Source: Corynespora cassiicola
Lineage: Eukaryota > Ascomycota > Dothideomycetes > Pleosporales > Corynesporascaceae
Assembly (NCBI GenBank): GCA_022059125.1
Contig: JAEUWY010000021.1
Coordinates: 186,001 to 250,000, forward strand
Length of the DNA: 64,000 bases
Direction of reading: 5' to 3'
In this document: piece after piece, positions 20,633 to 31,643 of the stretch
Layout of the letters: each line of letters opens with the position of its first letter
How positions within the stretch are numbered: position 1 is the stretch's first letter
Made by a program: the position numbers and the translations under genes
The notes under the pieces: model-generated
The model's database searches: none
Told to the model about the DNA's origin: nothing
The model's input: the letters and a program-made list of their open reading frames with translations, nothing else

Positions 20633-21786
20633 GTGTTTTTGGGCTCAAAAGGTGGCATTGATCTTTGGTGGGCGATATAAAATGAGCAGCATACGAGGAA
20701 AGACGGGAGTTTTCCGATAAATGAAGTATGCCATGAATCCCATAATAGTCCGGCCTCTAGCTTTTGAGCTCCATTTTCCAGCACTCTTCACAAGCGCCAC
20801 GATCGGAATCGCGACTCGGCTCGACAGCACTTCCAGTGGTGTGCAGAGCTTAACAGACCGATCGTCACCGTTGCCATTTGCCGTCACCTCCATGGTTCCG
20901 GCCGCAATACTCTTCGCCTTGGAGCTTTGGAATATTTGAACTTTTGAGAATAGACAGACTGTGTCTATGCAGCATCACTGATCACCGTGAACTGGCTTAG
21001 GTCTTGTTGGTAGGGAAGCAAAGCCGAGGCTAAAGCGGCCGGGAATTAGCACCTCCGAACCCCGGTCGGCACAATTTCCACGCCGCGGGCAAGTGGTTGC
21101 CATCACGCCTTTTCATTTCGGCCTATAAAGAGCATCAGTCCATCGGGGAATCTTTTGTAATGCCGCGAGGATGTCGTAATAGCTTTCTTTGGTTGGGTAG
21201 CACGGAGAGCTAGGGCCCGTGCCTACACTTGGGTCATGGAAAATCCCTCACCGAGGACGCGCGACATGCACTGGCCCCTTCTGTGTGTACGAATCCCAAC
21301 ATGGGGCTCTCACAGGTACCTGACATGAGCTATATCGAGCCGTGTCTTTCGCGGGGTGATGGTTTCGTCCAGCTCGTCGGCAAGCTGCACTATCCATGCG
21401 TTCTGGGTCGTATCTGGTGCCGCTTAATTAATCGATTATAAGATCGAACGTCTTATCAAGAAGGTGAGTCGCCAATGTGCCTGAGTAGACTTTTGCAGAG
21501 CCAACCCGAGATGGCAGGCGATGCTGCATTGCCGTGCTGGGGGCATGCGCTATGCCAGGCTAAGCTTCGTTAAGAGTTGGTCTCCAAAGCTTAACTTTGC
21601 TTGGGCATCCTAGTGGACCCCCCAGTCCACATCACGAGAGCCGTTATCAGACCGAAAGAGGAAGCTGGATAATTGTATGCAGGAACCAAATTGCAGAGCA
21701 GACATGTTTAAAGATGGCCGACGCCCTGTTCATTCATTCTGTCGTCCTTGCCTTGCCCCTGAGACGCATCTTCTCCCTCAGCAGCC
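20633..21786. other. Intergenic, upstream of sedolisin gene
   Basis: No gene is supported. A TATAAA-like stretch occurs near 21124 but is 660 bp from the protease start. A minus-strand frame of 82 codons (20893-20645) has no recognisable motif. Confidence 0.5.
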
Positions 21787-23622
21787 ATGGCCCCTCTTCT
21801 CGCCCTCTTTGTCGGCTCTCTGCTGGCGGCCCAAGGCCTTGCCGAACCTTTCGAGAAGCTCTTCGGCATCCCAGAAGGTTGGTCCATTGTAGTTGTCGCG
21901 AATTTGTTTTTTACTGATTTTTTTTTTGCAGGATGGAAGCTCCAAGGACCGGCAACTAGCGACACAGCCATCAAGCTGCAGATCGCTCTTCAGCAGGGAG
22001 ACTTGCAAGGCTTCGAACAGGCAGTACTGGACATGTCGACCCCAAGCCATTCCAAGTACGGGCAGCACTTTCAGTCGCACGAGCACATGAAGAGGATGCT
22101 TCTCCCATCCGAGGAGACCGTCTCGACGGTTTCTGCGTGGCTCCAGGCTGCTGGCATCGAAGATGTCGAGCATGATGCGGACTGGGTCACCTTCAAGACC
22201 ACCGTAGGCGTTGCCAACAAGATCCTCGATGCAGATTTCGCTTGGTACACCAGCGAAGAGAAGAAGCCCCGCAAGGTCCTTCGCACGCTCGAATACAGCG
22301 TCCCAGACGATGTTGCTGAGCGCATCAACTTGGTTCAGCCGACCACTCGTTTCGCCGCGATCCGCGCAAACCACAATACTGAAAGCGAAATCGTCGGTCT
22401 GCAGCTTGCTTCATCGCCCAATGTCACTATCAATTGTGACGCTGGCATCACGCCAGACTGCCTGAAGAAGCTGTACAAGATCGACTACAAGCCCGATGCC
22501 AACAGTGGAAGTAAAGTCGCCGTGGCAAGCTACCTCGAGGAATATGCTCGCTACAATGATCTCGCCCTCTTTGAGAAAAACCTCTTGCCGGAGGCAATAG
22601 GCCAAAACTTTTCCGTCATCCAGTACAACGGCGGCCTCAACGACCAAAACTCCGCCGACGACAGCGGTGAGGCCAACCTGGACGTCCAATACGCCCTGGG
22701 CCTGAGCAGCCCCCTCCCTCTGACCGAATTCAGCACCGGCGGCCGCGGCCCCTGGGTCACTGACCTCGACCAGCCCGACGAAGCCGACAGCGCCAACGAG
22801 CCCTACCTCGAGTTCCTGCAGGGAGTCCTCAAGCTGCCGCAAGACTCCCTCCCCCAGGTCATCTCGACCTCGTACGGCGAGAACGAGCAGAGCGTGCCCA
22901 AGTCCTACGCCCTGACCGTCTGCAACCTCTTCGCCCAGCTCGGCTCCCGCGGCGTCAGCGTCATCTTCTCCTCGGGCGACATGGGCGTCGGCTCCGCCTG
23001 CCAGAGCAACGACGGAAAAAACACGACAAAATTCCAGCCCCAGTATCCGGCGTCGTGCCCCTGGGTCACGTCCGTCGGCTCGACGCGGTACCTCAATGAG
23101 ACGGCTACTTTCTTCTCCTCGGGCGGATTCTCGGACTACTGGAAGCGCCCCAAGTGGCAGGACGATGCTGTGAAGGCGTACTTCCACACCCTCGGCGAGG
23201 CCAACAAGCCCTACTTCAACCGCCATGGCCGTGGGTTCCCTGATGTGTCGGCCCAGGGGTTCGGATATAGGGTCTATGACAAGGGCGTGTTGAAGGCGTA
23301 TCAGGGGACTTCGTGTTCTGCTCCCGCGTTCGGCGGCATCGTTGCGCTTCTCAACGATGCGAGGCTCAGAGCCAATCAGCCTGCTCTCGGTTTCTTGAAC
23401 CCGCTTTTGTACTCGAATCCAACTGCGCTTAATGATGTTGTGCTAGGGGGTAGCACGGGCTGCGATGGGCTGGCGAGGTTCCATGGTGCGCCCAATGGTA
23501 GCCCGATCATTCCTTATGCCAGCTGGAATGCCACGGCTGGGTGGGATCCGGTGAGCGGATTGGGGACGCCGAACTTCCCAAAGCTGCTCAAGGCGGCCAT
23601 GCCGAGTCGGTATAGGTCGTAG
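21787..23622 (+). CDS. Secreted sedolisin (peptidase family S53, tripeptidyl-peptidase type)
   Basis: Exons 21787-21877 and 21932-23622 give 593 aa. The 54-nt intron is in frame and has no stop, so an unspliced read adds 18 residues. A signal peptide ([19 protein letters not shown]) and a pro-domain with [16 protein letters not shown] precede the catalytic domain. The Glu and Asp of the triad are in [11 protein letters not shown] (about residue 275), the oxyanion Asp in [10 protein letters not shown] (about 377) and the Ser in [11 protein letters not shown] (about 490). Near the C-terminus [13 protein letters not shown] and [18 protein letters not shown] are the calcium-binding region. Enzymes of this family work at acid pH outside the cell, releasing tripeptides or acting as endopeptidases. 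Several N-glycosylation sites are present. Confidence 0.95.
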   Translation: MAPLLALFVGSLLAAQGLAEPFEKLFGIPEGWSIVVVANLFFTDFFFAGWKLQGPATSDTAIKLQIALQQGDLQGFEQAVLDMSTPSHSKYGQHFQSHEHMKRMLLPSEETVSTVSAWLQAAGIEDVEHDADWVTFKTTVGVANKILDADFAWYTSEEKKPRKVLRTLEYSVPDDVAERINLVQPTTRFAAIRANHNTESEIVGLQLASSPNVTINCDAGITPDCLKKLYKIDYKPDANSGSKVAVASYLEEYARYNDLALFEKNLLPEAIGQNFSVIQYNGGLNDQNSADDSGEANLDVQYALGLSSPLPLTEFSTGGRGPWVTDLDQPDEADSANEPYLEFLQGVLKLPQDSLPQVISTSYGENEQSVPKSYALTVCNLFAQLGSRGVSVIFSSGDMGVGSACQSNDGKNTTKFQPQYPASCPWVTSVGSTRYLNETATFFSSGGFSDYWKRPKWQDDAVKAYFHTLGEANKPYFNRHGRGFPDVSAQGFGYRVYDKGVLKAYQGTSCSAPAFGGIVALLNDARLRANQPALGFLNPLLYSNPTALNDVVLGGSTGCDGLARFHGAPNGSPIIPYASWNATAGWDPVSGLGTPNFPKLLKAAMPSRYRS

Positions 23623-25238
23623 GGAAGAGGATGACATTGTGGGAGCTACAAGGGCAGATAATTGATGTTTAGAGCAATGAATGTAGGAAAAATACGATTT
23701 AAAGTAATGGTACCATGGAGATTTGGGCTAGAAACAATTGCCCCAAACTGGAAGAACATTCTAAAACCGCCATAATGTGTCGTTGCTCTTGGACTATCTC
23801 TCTCCAGGGACAAAGTGGCCAGCTTTAGCTCAGGATATCATATATCCTTACCCACTCTTATATATCGGGATTGTTATAGTATTTCATCCATGTGTCTGTT
23901 TCTGGGGAAAGGGCCCTCCCAGTCACTGTAAAAAGTGGGAGACTTCGTCGGCCCGAGCGATGGGGCGCTTCGGGGACCCTGATTTCGTACAATGTGCTCT
24001 GAATCAAGCTAACAATATTGAGGCGCTAGCCAAATCAGCCGCGAACTTGCAAATTGGATCAGGGGTGATGATCTGCATTACCGAATCTTGGGAATAGTTG
24101 GGGTAATCTTTACGGAAGCATTGTATTCAAGATGGGCTGACGAACCCAAGTGAACGGCTACTCGAAGGAATATCAATGTTTCTTCTATATTCATTCCTAA
24201 GCTTTTAAAGAGATCTCCAGCCTATAGTAAGAGTCAAAACACTAGACGCCGCCGCTTTCGCGTGTTAGGTCGACATGCGTGAATAGGCATATGCAGCACT
24301 TACATTGACTTATAGGATGGATAAAGAACGTAGAGAACTTAAATATACACCATATGTTAATGTCACCGAAGGAAACCTCATTACAGGCATAGACTTTCCT
24401 GAGTGATGACGTCACACATGCGATCTGACCTTTCATCAACCATTCCACACCAAAACTGTCAACCAAGCGCAAAGTGGAGCTTCGGAATTTTTGATTCGAT
24501 GAATTCAAAGGATCAATAGGACTCAATACTCCTAAGATCCGAACAACTCCTGAACCATCGAGTTCTCTGGGGTTCAACTTTACCCGGCGCAGGACCACTT
24601 CCGGCACCATGCGACGAGGCCGAACCGGCCACCCTTCAGGCCATGCGCAGCGATAAGCTATACCCACTAGACTCGAACCAGTACTTACAGGATCCTTTTA
24701 TCAATACCCCGCTGGTTGTAGGGCTGAAACGAACGGCATGAAGAAGGTCGATGATGCCTGTACCAGATGTCGGAGGCTGAAACGCGTGCTGCAAGTTCCA
24801 GACTATACCATGTGGGGTTTAGGAACGAGGCTTGTATTGACAGCTGCGGTGCTATTATAAAATAAAATGCGGTTACAGAATTCGGTGCGCATGTTCCTGG
24901 AACTGTGTGAAGTCGATGTGGGCGAGAAGTATATGCGCGATAGTATTATATATAGAAAACACAAGGCCGACGCCCGAGGTATCAATGTCGAAAACAAGCG
25001 GAGAGTCTTCTCCTAGCAATATCAAAGCTGTGAAGAGATGGCAATCGCCCAATGTATGCAAGAGTGGCGGAATCGTAGCAAGAACTGTCATGTGCAGACT
25101 TGTCCGAGGCATTTCTCCAAGCCGCATTATAGCCTTCTCTTGATGATATATCTGCCATTTCTGTCATGGAGCGTCGGCAACACAAGTTCCGCGAAGTTTA
25201 GCCGGATTTTTCGTCGCCGATCGTACAGCTAGTCGATT
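23623..25238. other. Intergenic with decayed coding fragments
   Basis: About 1.6 kb without an intact gene. A broken zinc-cluster fragment lies at 24738-24864. Just downstream, 24892-25020 holds a 42-codon frame (beginning MFLELCEVDVGEKYMRD) of natural composition, possibly part of the same relic. The minus-strand frame at 24242-24667 is not convincing. Confidence 0.5.
24738..24864 (+). pseudogene. Relic of a Zn2Cys6 zinc-cluster region
   Basis: An ATG at 24738 opens DDACTRCRRLKR, the start of a Zn2Cys6 cluster. The next expected part, CCKFQTIPCGV, lies in another frame directly after and ends in a stop; EACIDSCGAI follows in a third frame. Three frames encoding successive pieces of one motif point to small insertions or deletions in a former transcription factor gene. 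The match is short and judged by eye. Confidence 0.4.
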
Positions 25239-26366
25239 TTACCAGCCAATAGATGACCCAAGTACAGTGAAGGCGGCCATGAATGCAACATCCGCGCAGC
25301 GCAAAGACAAGTTCCTGACACCGGCACCGATGGAGCCTTGAGAACCTCCAGGCTGATTTCCGATCCCTTGATTTCCTCCATTGTTGCTGCTGCCTCCAGA
25401 GCTGCCTTCATCATTGTCTCCACCATTGCCTCCGTTGTTGGGGTTGGCTGTTCCGGGGCCGCCTACTCCGCCGCCGCCGCCTCCACTGGTCTCAATCTCG
25501 ATATCTTGATATGGCTGTCCAGGCGGATTGTTCACACTCCTAACGAGATCTTGAAAGTCGATGAGGGGGTTCTCTATTGCTTCGCAATTCACGCGGCCGC
25601 CGTTCGCATTTAAAGGTCCGGGAATAGGCTTCGTGGTCAATTGGCCAGCTCCCGGAAATTGTGAGATGCTGTTCGTGACGGATATCGGCAAGTTGAAAAT
25701 ACTGTAATGATCGCTTCCGTCCAGGCGATAGTTTTGGTGGATCGAGATGTTGTAGTCGCCGCGGGCTGTGATTCCTATTTCATCATCTTGCCCGTCGCCC
25801 ACAAGGCAGAGTGGCCATTCGAAGTTTATGTGCTTGACGGTCTGGCCGGGCTCCTGGTTCATAATGTCTGCCAATGGAGGCGTTGTCGTAGTCAAATTCG
25901 AGATGGTGAAATTCCTTTGTAGTTGAAAGCTTGTGAGAAATAAGGTGTAGTTGTACACTTGTGTGATGGGGTCGGATCTATCTCTTGGCGGTACATTGAG
26001 TTTTCCGTCTGCGGCAACGTCCATTGCAATGTGCAGAAAGTCTCCTCCCATGGGCGTAAATGGTTGTGGCTGGGGAGGTTAGCTGTAAATTTTTGCTTCA
26101 TATTAGACTGCACATACAGCGAGAAGTATTGCCAAACCAGGCGTCAGTATGCGACCGTTATCGATAGTGAATCCGCTTAGGTCTGGTCCGTTGTTGTTAC
26201 CATTATTATTGTCGTTGTCGTTGTCGTTGTTCCCGTTGCGATTTTGCCTAGACAGCAATCTGGTGCCGCTCCCATACGCCCCAATCATCTGCCCGTGCGC
26301 GGTTTGCCATAGCATGCAACTAGAAAGAGAGAGAATACATAGGATTAAAGAGGGTAACCTGATCAT
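25239..26366 (-). CDS. Probable secreted GPI-anchored protein of unknown function
   Basis: Exons 26366-26118 and 26069-25239 give 359 aa; the 48-nt intron is phase 0 and joins ILLA to PQPFTPMGGDF. A signal peptide (MIRLPSLILCILSLSS onward) is followed by an Asn/Asp low-complexity stretch (NGNNDNDNDNNNGNNNG). The body has several NxT/NxS sites and two cysteines, in LCLVGDG and VNCEAIE. A Gly/Asn/Ser-rich linker leads to a hydrophobic C-terminus (CADVAFMAAFTVLGSSIGW), which fits a GPI-attachment signal. I do not recognise the central domain. A cell-wall or surface protein is the likeliest role. Confidence 0.72.
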
Positions 26367-27048
26367 TGCTCAACAACGATAGGGCATTAGCTTGTACCAG
26401 CAAGATACAGATACCAGAGGCAGATGCGCACACGGAGAGAAGGAAGATGAATCAATGGTTTCCAAAAGCCTGGCAGACCATGACAGCCAGGATGCAATCT
26501 CGCCTACACGGACAGGCCGGCTGCCCAGGCCTTGCATGATGCCGCCATAGGGCATAGTCAGGCGGGAGGATTGCCTTGGCGCAGCCGAGAACCCGCGTGA
26601 AATAAGTGACTTCTGCAGGTCGGACGGACATGCCTTCTGAAAGTTCTGATACACGGGATGTGAGAGATGAATGTCGGTTGTCGGGCCGATCCAGCCCTGG
26701 AGGTGAGGGAAATCCAGACTAGTCCTAAGGAGGTTTAGTGTCATATGGTCAGTCATCTTTACCTAGGTAGGGCTAGACTGCTTGGTGGCACACGTGATGA
26801 ATAGAACGAGATCTAGCACATCTGTCCAGGTGGGCAGTCTGGAGAAAATTTACAAGAAGGATCTCACATCATTATACAGCAATCCAGTTACTGTGATAAA
26901 GATCTATCGTGCTATGCATTGTCTCTAGTACACCAAACAGCAGCTTCAACATTGTATCTTGTTAAGTTTCACAATAACTACCAACTAGAATCGTAAATAT
27001 GGATTAATTCCACCTAAATTTTATTTCTATTCACTTTATATCATCAAA
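26367..27048. other. Divergent intergenic region
   Basis: Shared upstream region of the GPI-type gene and the BCS1-like gene. ACCTAGGTA occurs at about 26761. The last 100 bp before 27049 are very AT-rich. No gene is supported; the minus frame 26370-26756 has no motif. Confidence 0.5.
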
Positions 27049-29196
27049 ATGGGTTGGTACTATGACAACCTAAACGATAACCTTGATATTGGACAAATTG
27101 ATGATGTTATATGGGATGAAGATCATCAAGCCAGAGATGAGGACCCATTCCGAATGCCAGGTGATGAGTCCTTTTGGAAAGGGCAACAAACTAAAAAGGA
27201 GAAACATTCCTCCCCGGGTACTCTCCAATCCTGGGTGGTCGGTATCTTGAGTTGTGGCGATGAGGTCTGGTTACAAGCATATCTCGATTCTCCAATGTTT
27301 GAACTGGCTCGAGAAAGCTTGAGGAGCAGCTCTGGACTCGATATGAAGTGGCTGGTCGCCGGTTACATCGCATATCGAACAGGCGCTAAAACGATTCCAT
27401 TCATGTACAATCTCATTAAATCCTACGGCACAAGCTCGGTTACTATAGATGCTCGTGAAACTTGGACATGCAAAGCAGTCCTCGAGTTTTGCAACCGGGA
27501 CCAACCTTCGGGGGTATCAGGTGCGAGTATTTTTGGACGACACGAGGTGCTCAGAGGTACTGGACAGTATGAACCAAAGCCCTTAGGTATCAAAGCATTC
27601 CTTTGGCACGAAAAAACACTTATAATGGTTGAGTCGCTTTGTGCTTTTAAAGATAATGCTGACGAGGAAGGGAAGCAAGGCAGCAAAAGCTATGGGAGAA
27701 TGCATATTCGTTGCTTTGGTAGCAGTGATGAACCGATCAAAAATTTCATCGAGGCTTCTGTTCAATACAAGCGGAGCAATCGCTGGCTCGACATTACAAT
27801 CATCACTGCTGGTGCTGATGGTAATACGGCAGAGATCAAGAAAAGCCGCAAACGGCCGCTATCAACTATGGATCTAGATTCAGAACTTGTAAATGACGTT
27901 CAAAACGATATTGAGGAGTATTTCCATGAGAGCTCCCAGAAATTCTATGAGTCAGCCGGAACGCCATACCGAAGAGGCTATCTGTTTCATGGCCCCCCAG
28001 GTTCTGGGAAAACTTCCTTGTCTGTTGCGCTGGCATCACACGTCAACGTTCCGCTCGTCATAATCAAACCCCAGGACATGAATGATGCCGATCTAGAGCT
28101 GGCTTTTGATTCACTCCCTGACAGATGCATTGCGCTCTTGGAGGATATCGATTGCGCTAGTATTGATACTAACCGTACTAGTTCGAGGCCATCAGCCAAA
28201 CCCGAAGGCGACTCTCAAGTAATCTGCTATGATGAGGTGGCTGACATGATCAAGTTTGCTCTCGAACAGCAGACTGTACAACAGGCCGCTAACACAGCGA
28301 CTCTGATACAGGATGCTATAAAAAAGCACGCTAATAACTCCAGAAAGCTTGGCACAAAGAACAAAAAAAATTCTGATGAGAGCAATTCCAAGGAAAAGAA
28401 ACTTGCTCCCAGTCCACAACTAGGCTCAGTTGCCCCCAAAAAGATAACCCTCAGCGGACTGCTCAATGTCATTGACGGAGCTGGTGCGAAGGAGGGTCGT
28501 TTGGTCATTTTCACCACTAACGCTCCAAAATCGCTTGACCCTGCCCTTTATCGTGCAGGTCGTGTTGATAGACGCTTTGGCATTGGATTCTGCACAAAGG
28601 CTACCGTGGAAATGACTTTCCGCCGTATCTTCGCTTCCGATCCACGCAGTCAATTCACACCCGTCGCTATCGACCGTTTTGCGAAAGGTTTCGCGGCCCA
28701 ATTCCCGAACAAATCAAAGATCACCACGGCATTTCTGGCTAATTATTGCGCCGGTTATCGCAAACAGCCAGACAAAGCTGTGCAAGAATTCGCAGGATGG
28801 CTTCGCAAGTTCAAGTCGGGTCAAGACGCTTTCGAATACGACATCAATGATAATGTTCCCGAAGATGATGGTGATATCTTTGACCAGATTGAGCCTCTTG
28901 ACCACAGCCTTTATCGATTACGCCTCGAAGACTATCGGGTCGAGCGTATCAAGGCAACAACGATGGAAGATGCTCTCGGAGCATCGAATTCTTGGCTTGA
29001 ACATGTCAATCGGCTGCTCTTTACGCCTAAGCGTGTGGAAGGTGTGCATGATACAGACCTTCTTTATGCACGATTTTGCGACGTTTCGCTTCCAGAAATC
29101 CGCTCGACAGATTCCGGCCAAATTTCTGGACAAGTCAAAGACAAGATTTCGTTGCTACATAGTTTTCCTTTTACTTCATCTGAATCCAGGACCTAA
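27049..29196 (+). CDS. BCS1-like AAA ATPase
   Basis: A single exon of 715 aa. The N-terminal half contains a BCS1-N-like region (SPMFELARESL, then DITIITAGADGN). The AAA core follows: Walker A GPPGSGKT at about 315-322, Walker B CIALLEDIDCA at about 360-370, and RAGRVDRRFGIGF near 502. Mitochondrial BCS1 inserts the Rieske protein into complex III, but this protein begins with an acidic, soluble sequence (MGWYYDNLNDNLDIGQIDD) and shows no clear presequence or membrane span, so it belongs to the expanded fungal BCS1-like group of unknown role. Between Walker B and the second region of homology there is a roughly 90-residue insert rich in Lys, Ser, Asn and Gln. The AAA gene at 1-1755 belongs to a different subfamily. 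Confidence 0.87.
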   Translation: MGWYYDNLNDNLDIGQIDDVIWDEDHQARDEDPFRMPGDESFWKGQQTKKEKHSSPGTLQSWVVGILSCGDEVWLQAYLDSPMFELARESLRSSSGLDMKWLVAGYIAYRTGAKTIPFMYNLIKSYGTSSVTIDARETWTCKAVLEFCNRDQPSGVSGASIFGRHEVLRGTGQYEPKPLGIKAFLWHEKTLIMVESLCAFKDNADEEGKQGSKSYGRMHIRCFGSSDEPIKNFIEASVQYKRSNRWLDITIITAGADGNTAEIKKSRKRPLSTMDLDSELVNDVQNDIEEYFHESSQKFYESAGTPYRRGYLFHGPPGSGKTSLSVALASHVNVPLVIIKPQDMNDADLELAFDSLPDRCIALLEDIDCASIDTNRTSSRPSAKPEGDSQVICYDEVADMIKFALEQQTVQQAANTATLIQDAIKKHANNSRKLGTKNKKNSDESNSKEKKLAPSPQLGSVAPKKITLSGLLNVIDGAGAKEGRLVIFTTNAPKSLDPALYRAGRVDRRFGIGFCTKATVEMTFRRIFASDPRSQFTPVAIDRFAKGFAAQFPNKSKITTAFLANYCAGYRKQPDKAVQEFAGWLRKFKSGQDAFEYDINDNVPEDDGDIFDQIEPLDHSLYRLRLEDYRVERIKATTMEDALGASNSWLEHVNRLLFTPKRVEGVHDTDLLYARFCDVSLPEIRSTDSGQISGQVKDKISLLHSFPFTSSESRT

Positions 29197-29569
29197 ATGC
29201 AGTTTGTCATTCTGCTCATCATAACCTATTCACATTTTCTCCTACGCTGCAATACAACAAAGAGATAACATAGTCATACAATCAATTCTTTGCATTACAT
29301 AAGAAGTTATGAAAAACGGTTATATAGAAGAAGGCGAGATACTAAGCCCCATGTGCAATCGCATTATTCTTTTTTGCGTTAAGATACTCCACTGCGTCTT
29401 TAAAGACTTTACCCTTTTCCTTTTACTGTCCGTCCTTTGTCGTTTTTACGCCATAAACTCTCTCCCTACCTTTTGATTCAATGGAGCCTGGTGCTGACTT
29501 GTAGGAATGATTATTTGTCCTTTAATCAAATTCCTTCTTCCATTTCGCTCAAAAAATATGGCTTTGTTC
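29197..29569. other. Intergenic
   Basis: AT-rich 3' flank of the BCS1-like gene up to the amidase relic. Nothing further is seen. Confidence 0.4.
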
Positions 29570-30453
29570 TTAAGGAGACGCCTTAAAGCTGCCAACAAAG
29601 AGATTTAGGAAGTCGGACGTTTTCAGCTTGTCTGCATTCAATCCCATAGATAACTGAACGATGGCATTCAGGGCATTGGCAATGTTGAGCGGGGATTTTG
29701 CCATGACACCGATGGTGTCAAACTTGGTCAATTTAAAAATCCCATCCATGGGGACGGTTCCAGTGGCGGCTTTGAAGCTGCAAATACCAGCACAGTGAGC
29801 GGACCCGGTAACAGATCCGTCAATCTCTGTCCCGAGCGCCGACGGATTGAAGCCGGCCGACACGTTGACGGCAAAGCCCGTGGGGGAACCAGGGGTCGAG
29901 TGGCCGAATATGCGATCGTCTTTTCTAAGCAGATTGAGTCTGTTCGTTGAGAGGGCTCCAACCGGTTGTCAGATTAGAGCCCTTTGTCCCACAAAATCCC
30001 ATCATGCTGGCCTTGGACACAATTATGGCGCCGTGCCGCTCGAGGGACGATACAACGGAGGCATCCTATTTTGCCATGAAATGCTCAAAAGCAGTCGCGC
30101 CAAGCGTGGTGGTGATGCAGTGGGCAGCTCCCGTACGAATTGCGTCCTAGAGGACGGTTAGCCAAGACGACTGTTGTAGGCCCGAGGACGCAACGACATC
30201 GCCTTGATTACAATGGGCAAGCCATGAGTTGGCCCTCTCAGCCCGCCTTCCGCACGTTCGTCATTCACTAAATCTGCCTGCTGGTAAAGCAGCTCTCAAG
30301 GTGCATCCTCATAATGGAATGGAGGCCCGGGTTGAAGCGCTCAAATTGAGCCAGGCAGGCATGGACGAGACTCCGCGACGTCATCTTGCCGCCAACCAGT
30401 AGGTTTTAAAGACCGGATGCGGTTGCTGTGAGTAGATTTTTCGGTGCAGACAT
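29570..30453 (-). pseudogene. Amidase pseudogene, N-terminal half only
   Basis: Reading from an ATG at 30453, pieces of an amidase-signature protein follow in order but in different frames: MSAPKNLLTATASGL then a TAA, MTSRSLVHACLAQFERF, GPTHGLPIVIK, LERHGAIIVSKASMMGF, GSNLTTGW, and finally VSAGFNPSALGTEIDGS to a stop at 29570. These match successive conserved blocks of fungal amidases, including the catalytic Lys loop (VIK). In the expected Gly/Ser loop the sequence is STPGSPTGFAV, so the motif is degraded. At least one nonsense codon and several frameshifts are present, and the C-terminal half is missing. It is a different subfamily from the intact amidase at 16890-18909. Confidence 0.8.
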
Positions 30454-31232
30454 GGTGACCTGCTGTGAAAACCTACGCTCGGACGTTGAAGTGCCGAAAA
30501 CACAAGTGATGGTGAATTTAGAGAATACCAAGATGCACCGGCAATGCTTACGGAGAATTATCGTTCTCAGGCTCGTGGATTGGAGCTCATGGCTTCTATT
30601 CTATGTCGTGCTTGACCAGGCCCCACGTGGATAAGGCCGCTCTCGCCGCACTCGATACCTCGCCGCTGCCTGCTCAGAAAAATGCCAAGAACTCTCTGCC
30701 GTTCTACAGAGTGCCACACCACTACCTCCTTTTCGTGCACATCCGCTAAGAGATACAGTACAACAGCCATCGCCATATCCTAGTCTTTATCTTTTGTCAC
30801 TCCCCCTAACCTCCATCTCCGTATACTGGCCCTATACGAGCACTACTGGTGCGGGTTATGCACGTTAGTAGGCCAAGATTCCAGTGTAATTTGCCGGGCT
30901 TGTAGCTCTTTATTAGCAGTCTGATCAAAATTTTGTGCTCTCTGAAGTCTGCGTAGCCTCTATTCGGACCCTGGTAGCTTTGAAAATCCGGAACGTGTCT
31001 TCCATATAGAGTAATTATGTATGAATCATCGTCTTTTTATCTTCCAATATGTTTCAGTTGGGTTCTAGCAGATACAACCAGTCAACGTAAGCATTGAAAA
31101 TGACTCTTTGCTGATTCATCTATAAATCCGTACACCCTTCCCAGCCAGCCTTACTTGAACTCCTGCATGTCGAGATTGCTCCACCCAGAGACTGAAGAAT
31201 ACCAAGCCTATGGACCGCTTGTTTTGTGTCCT
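30454..31232. other. Intergenic
   Basis: No gene is supported between the amidase relic and the small secreted protein. The frames at 30428-30634 and 30567-30776 lack any motif. Confidence 0.45.
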
Positions 31233-31542
31233 TCATGATGCTGGGGATGGGGTTGGATTAGGAGTTGGACTCGAAGCTGGAACTGGACAATCGGCAATTA
31301 TACAACCCTACATGATGTAGCCCACATTAGCAACACAATCTTTTAGGAAGAAAAAGTTGTTACTAGGTATACGGAGAACTACTTACATTGGCAGAGCAAC
31401 AGCTCCAGCCAGCACGGCCAGGGGGGCAAGGGCAATCTTCTTGCCGTTCAACCCAAATAGATTCGCCGATAGGCTCGGGTACAGCTGCTGCTTGAGCCAG
31501 AGCGGCTCCAAGAAGAAAAGCAAGAGCAGTAGTGAATTTCAT
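31233..31542 (-). CDS. Small secreted cysteine-rich protein
   Basis: Exons 31542-31387 and 31307-31233 give 76 aa. A 79-nt intron has a GTAAGT donor and a GCTAATG branch. The start is the ATG of MKFTTALAFLLGAALAQAAA, a clear signal peptide; an in-frame ATG 18 codons upstream is ignored because the signal must be N-terminal. The mature part carries six cysteines, at 37, 39, 48, 49, 54 and 59 (CPC, CC, then single Cys), and a Pro/Ser-rich tail ending in PTPNPTPSPAS. Size, signal and cysteine count fit the small secreted proteins of fungi that act outside the cell, as effectors, antimicrobials or surface proteins; the spacing is not that of a hydrophobin. A TATA-like box lies about 95 bp upstream. 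No function can be assigned. Confidence 0.75.
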
Positions 31543-31636
31543 GATGAAGGTATCTCTTCGAAAATTATTCGACGCTCCAGAAGGATTGTAAGTCAAATTT
31601 TGATCATTAGTCTCGGCCTTGAGCTTCTAACGCCCC

Positions 31637-31643
31637 TTTATAT
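31637..31643 (-). promoter_or_regulatory. TATA-like box for the small secreted protein gene
   Basis: On the minus strand the sequence reads ATATAAA within CATATAAAGGGGCG, about 95 bp before the ATG at 31542. The position and G-rich flank are typical of a core promoter. Confidence 0.5.

Noticed and set aside
20645..20893. Minus-strand 82-codon frame
   Set aside because: No homology or signal that I recognise; composition gives no support.
24242..24667. Minus-strand 141-codon frame near the zinc-cluster relic
   Set aside because: No motif and no splice or promoter context; the relic on the other strand is the better reading.
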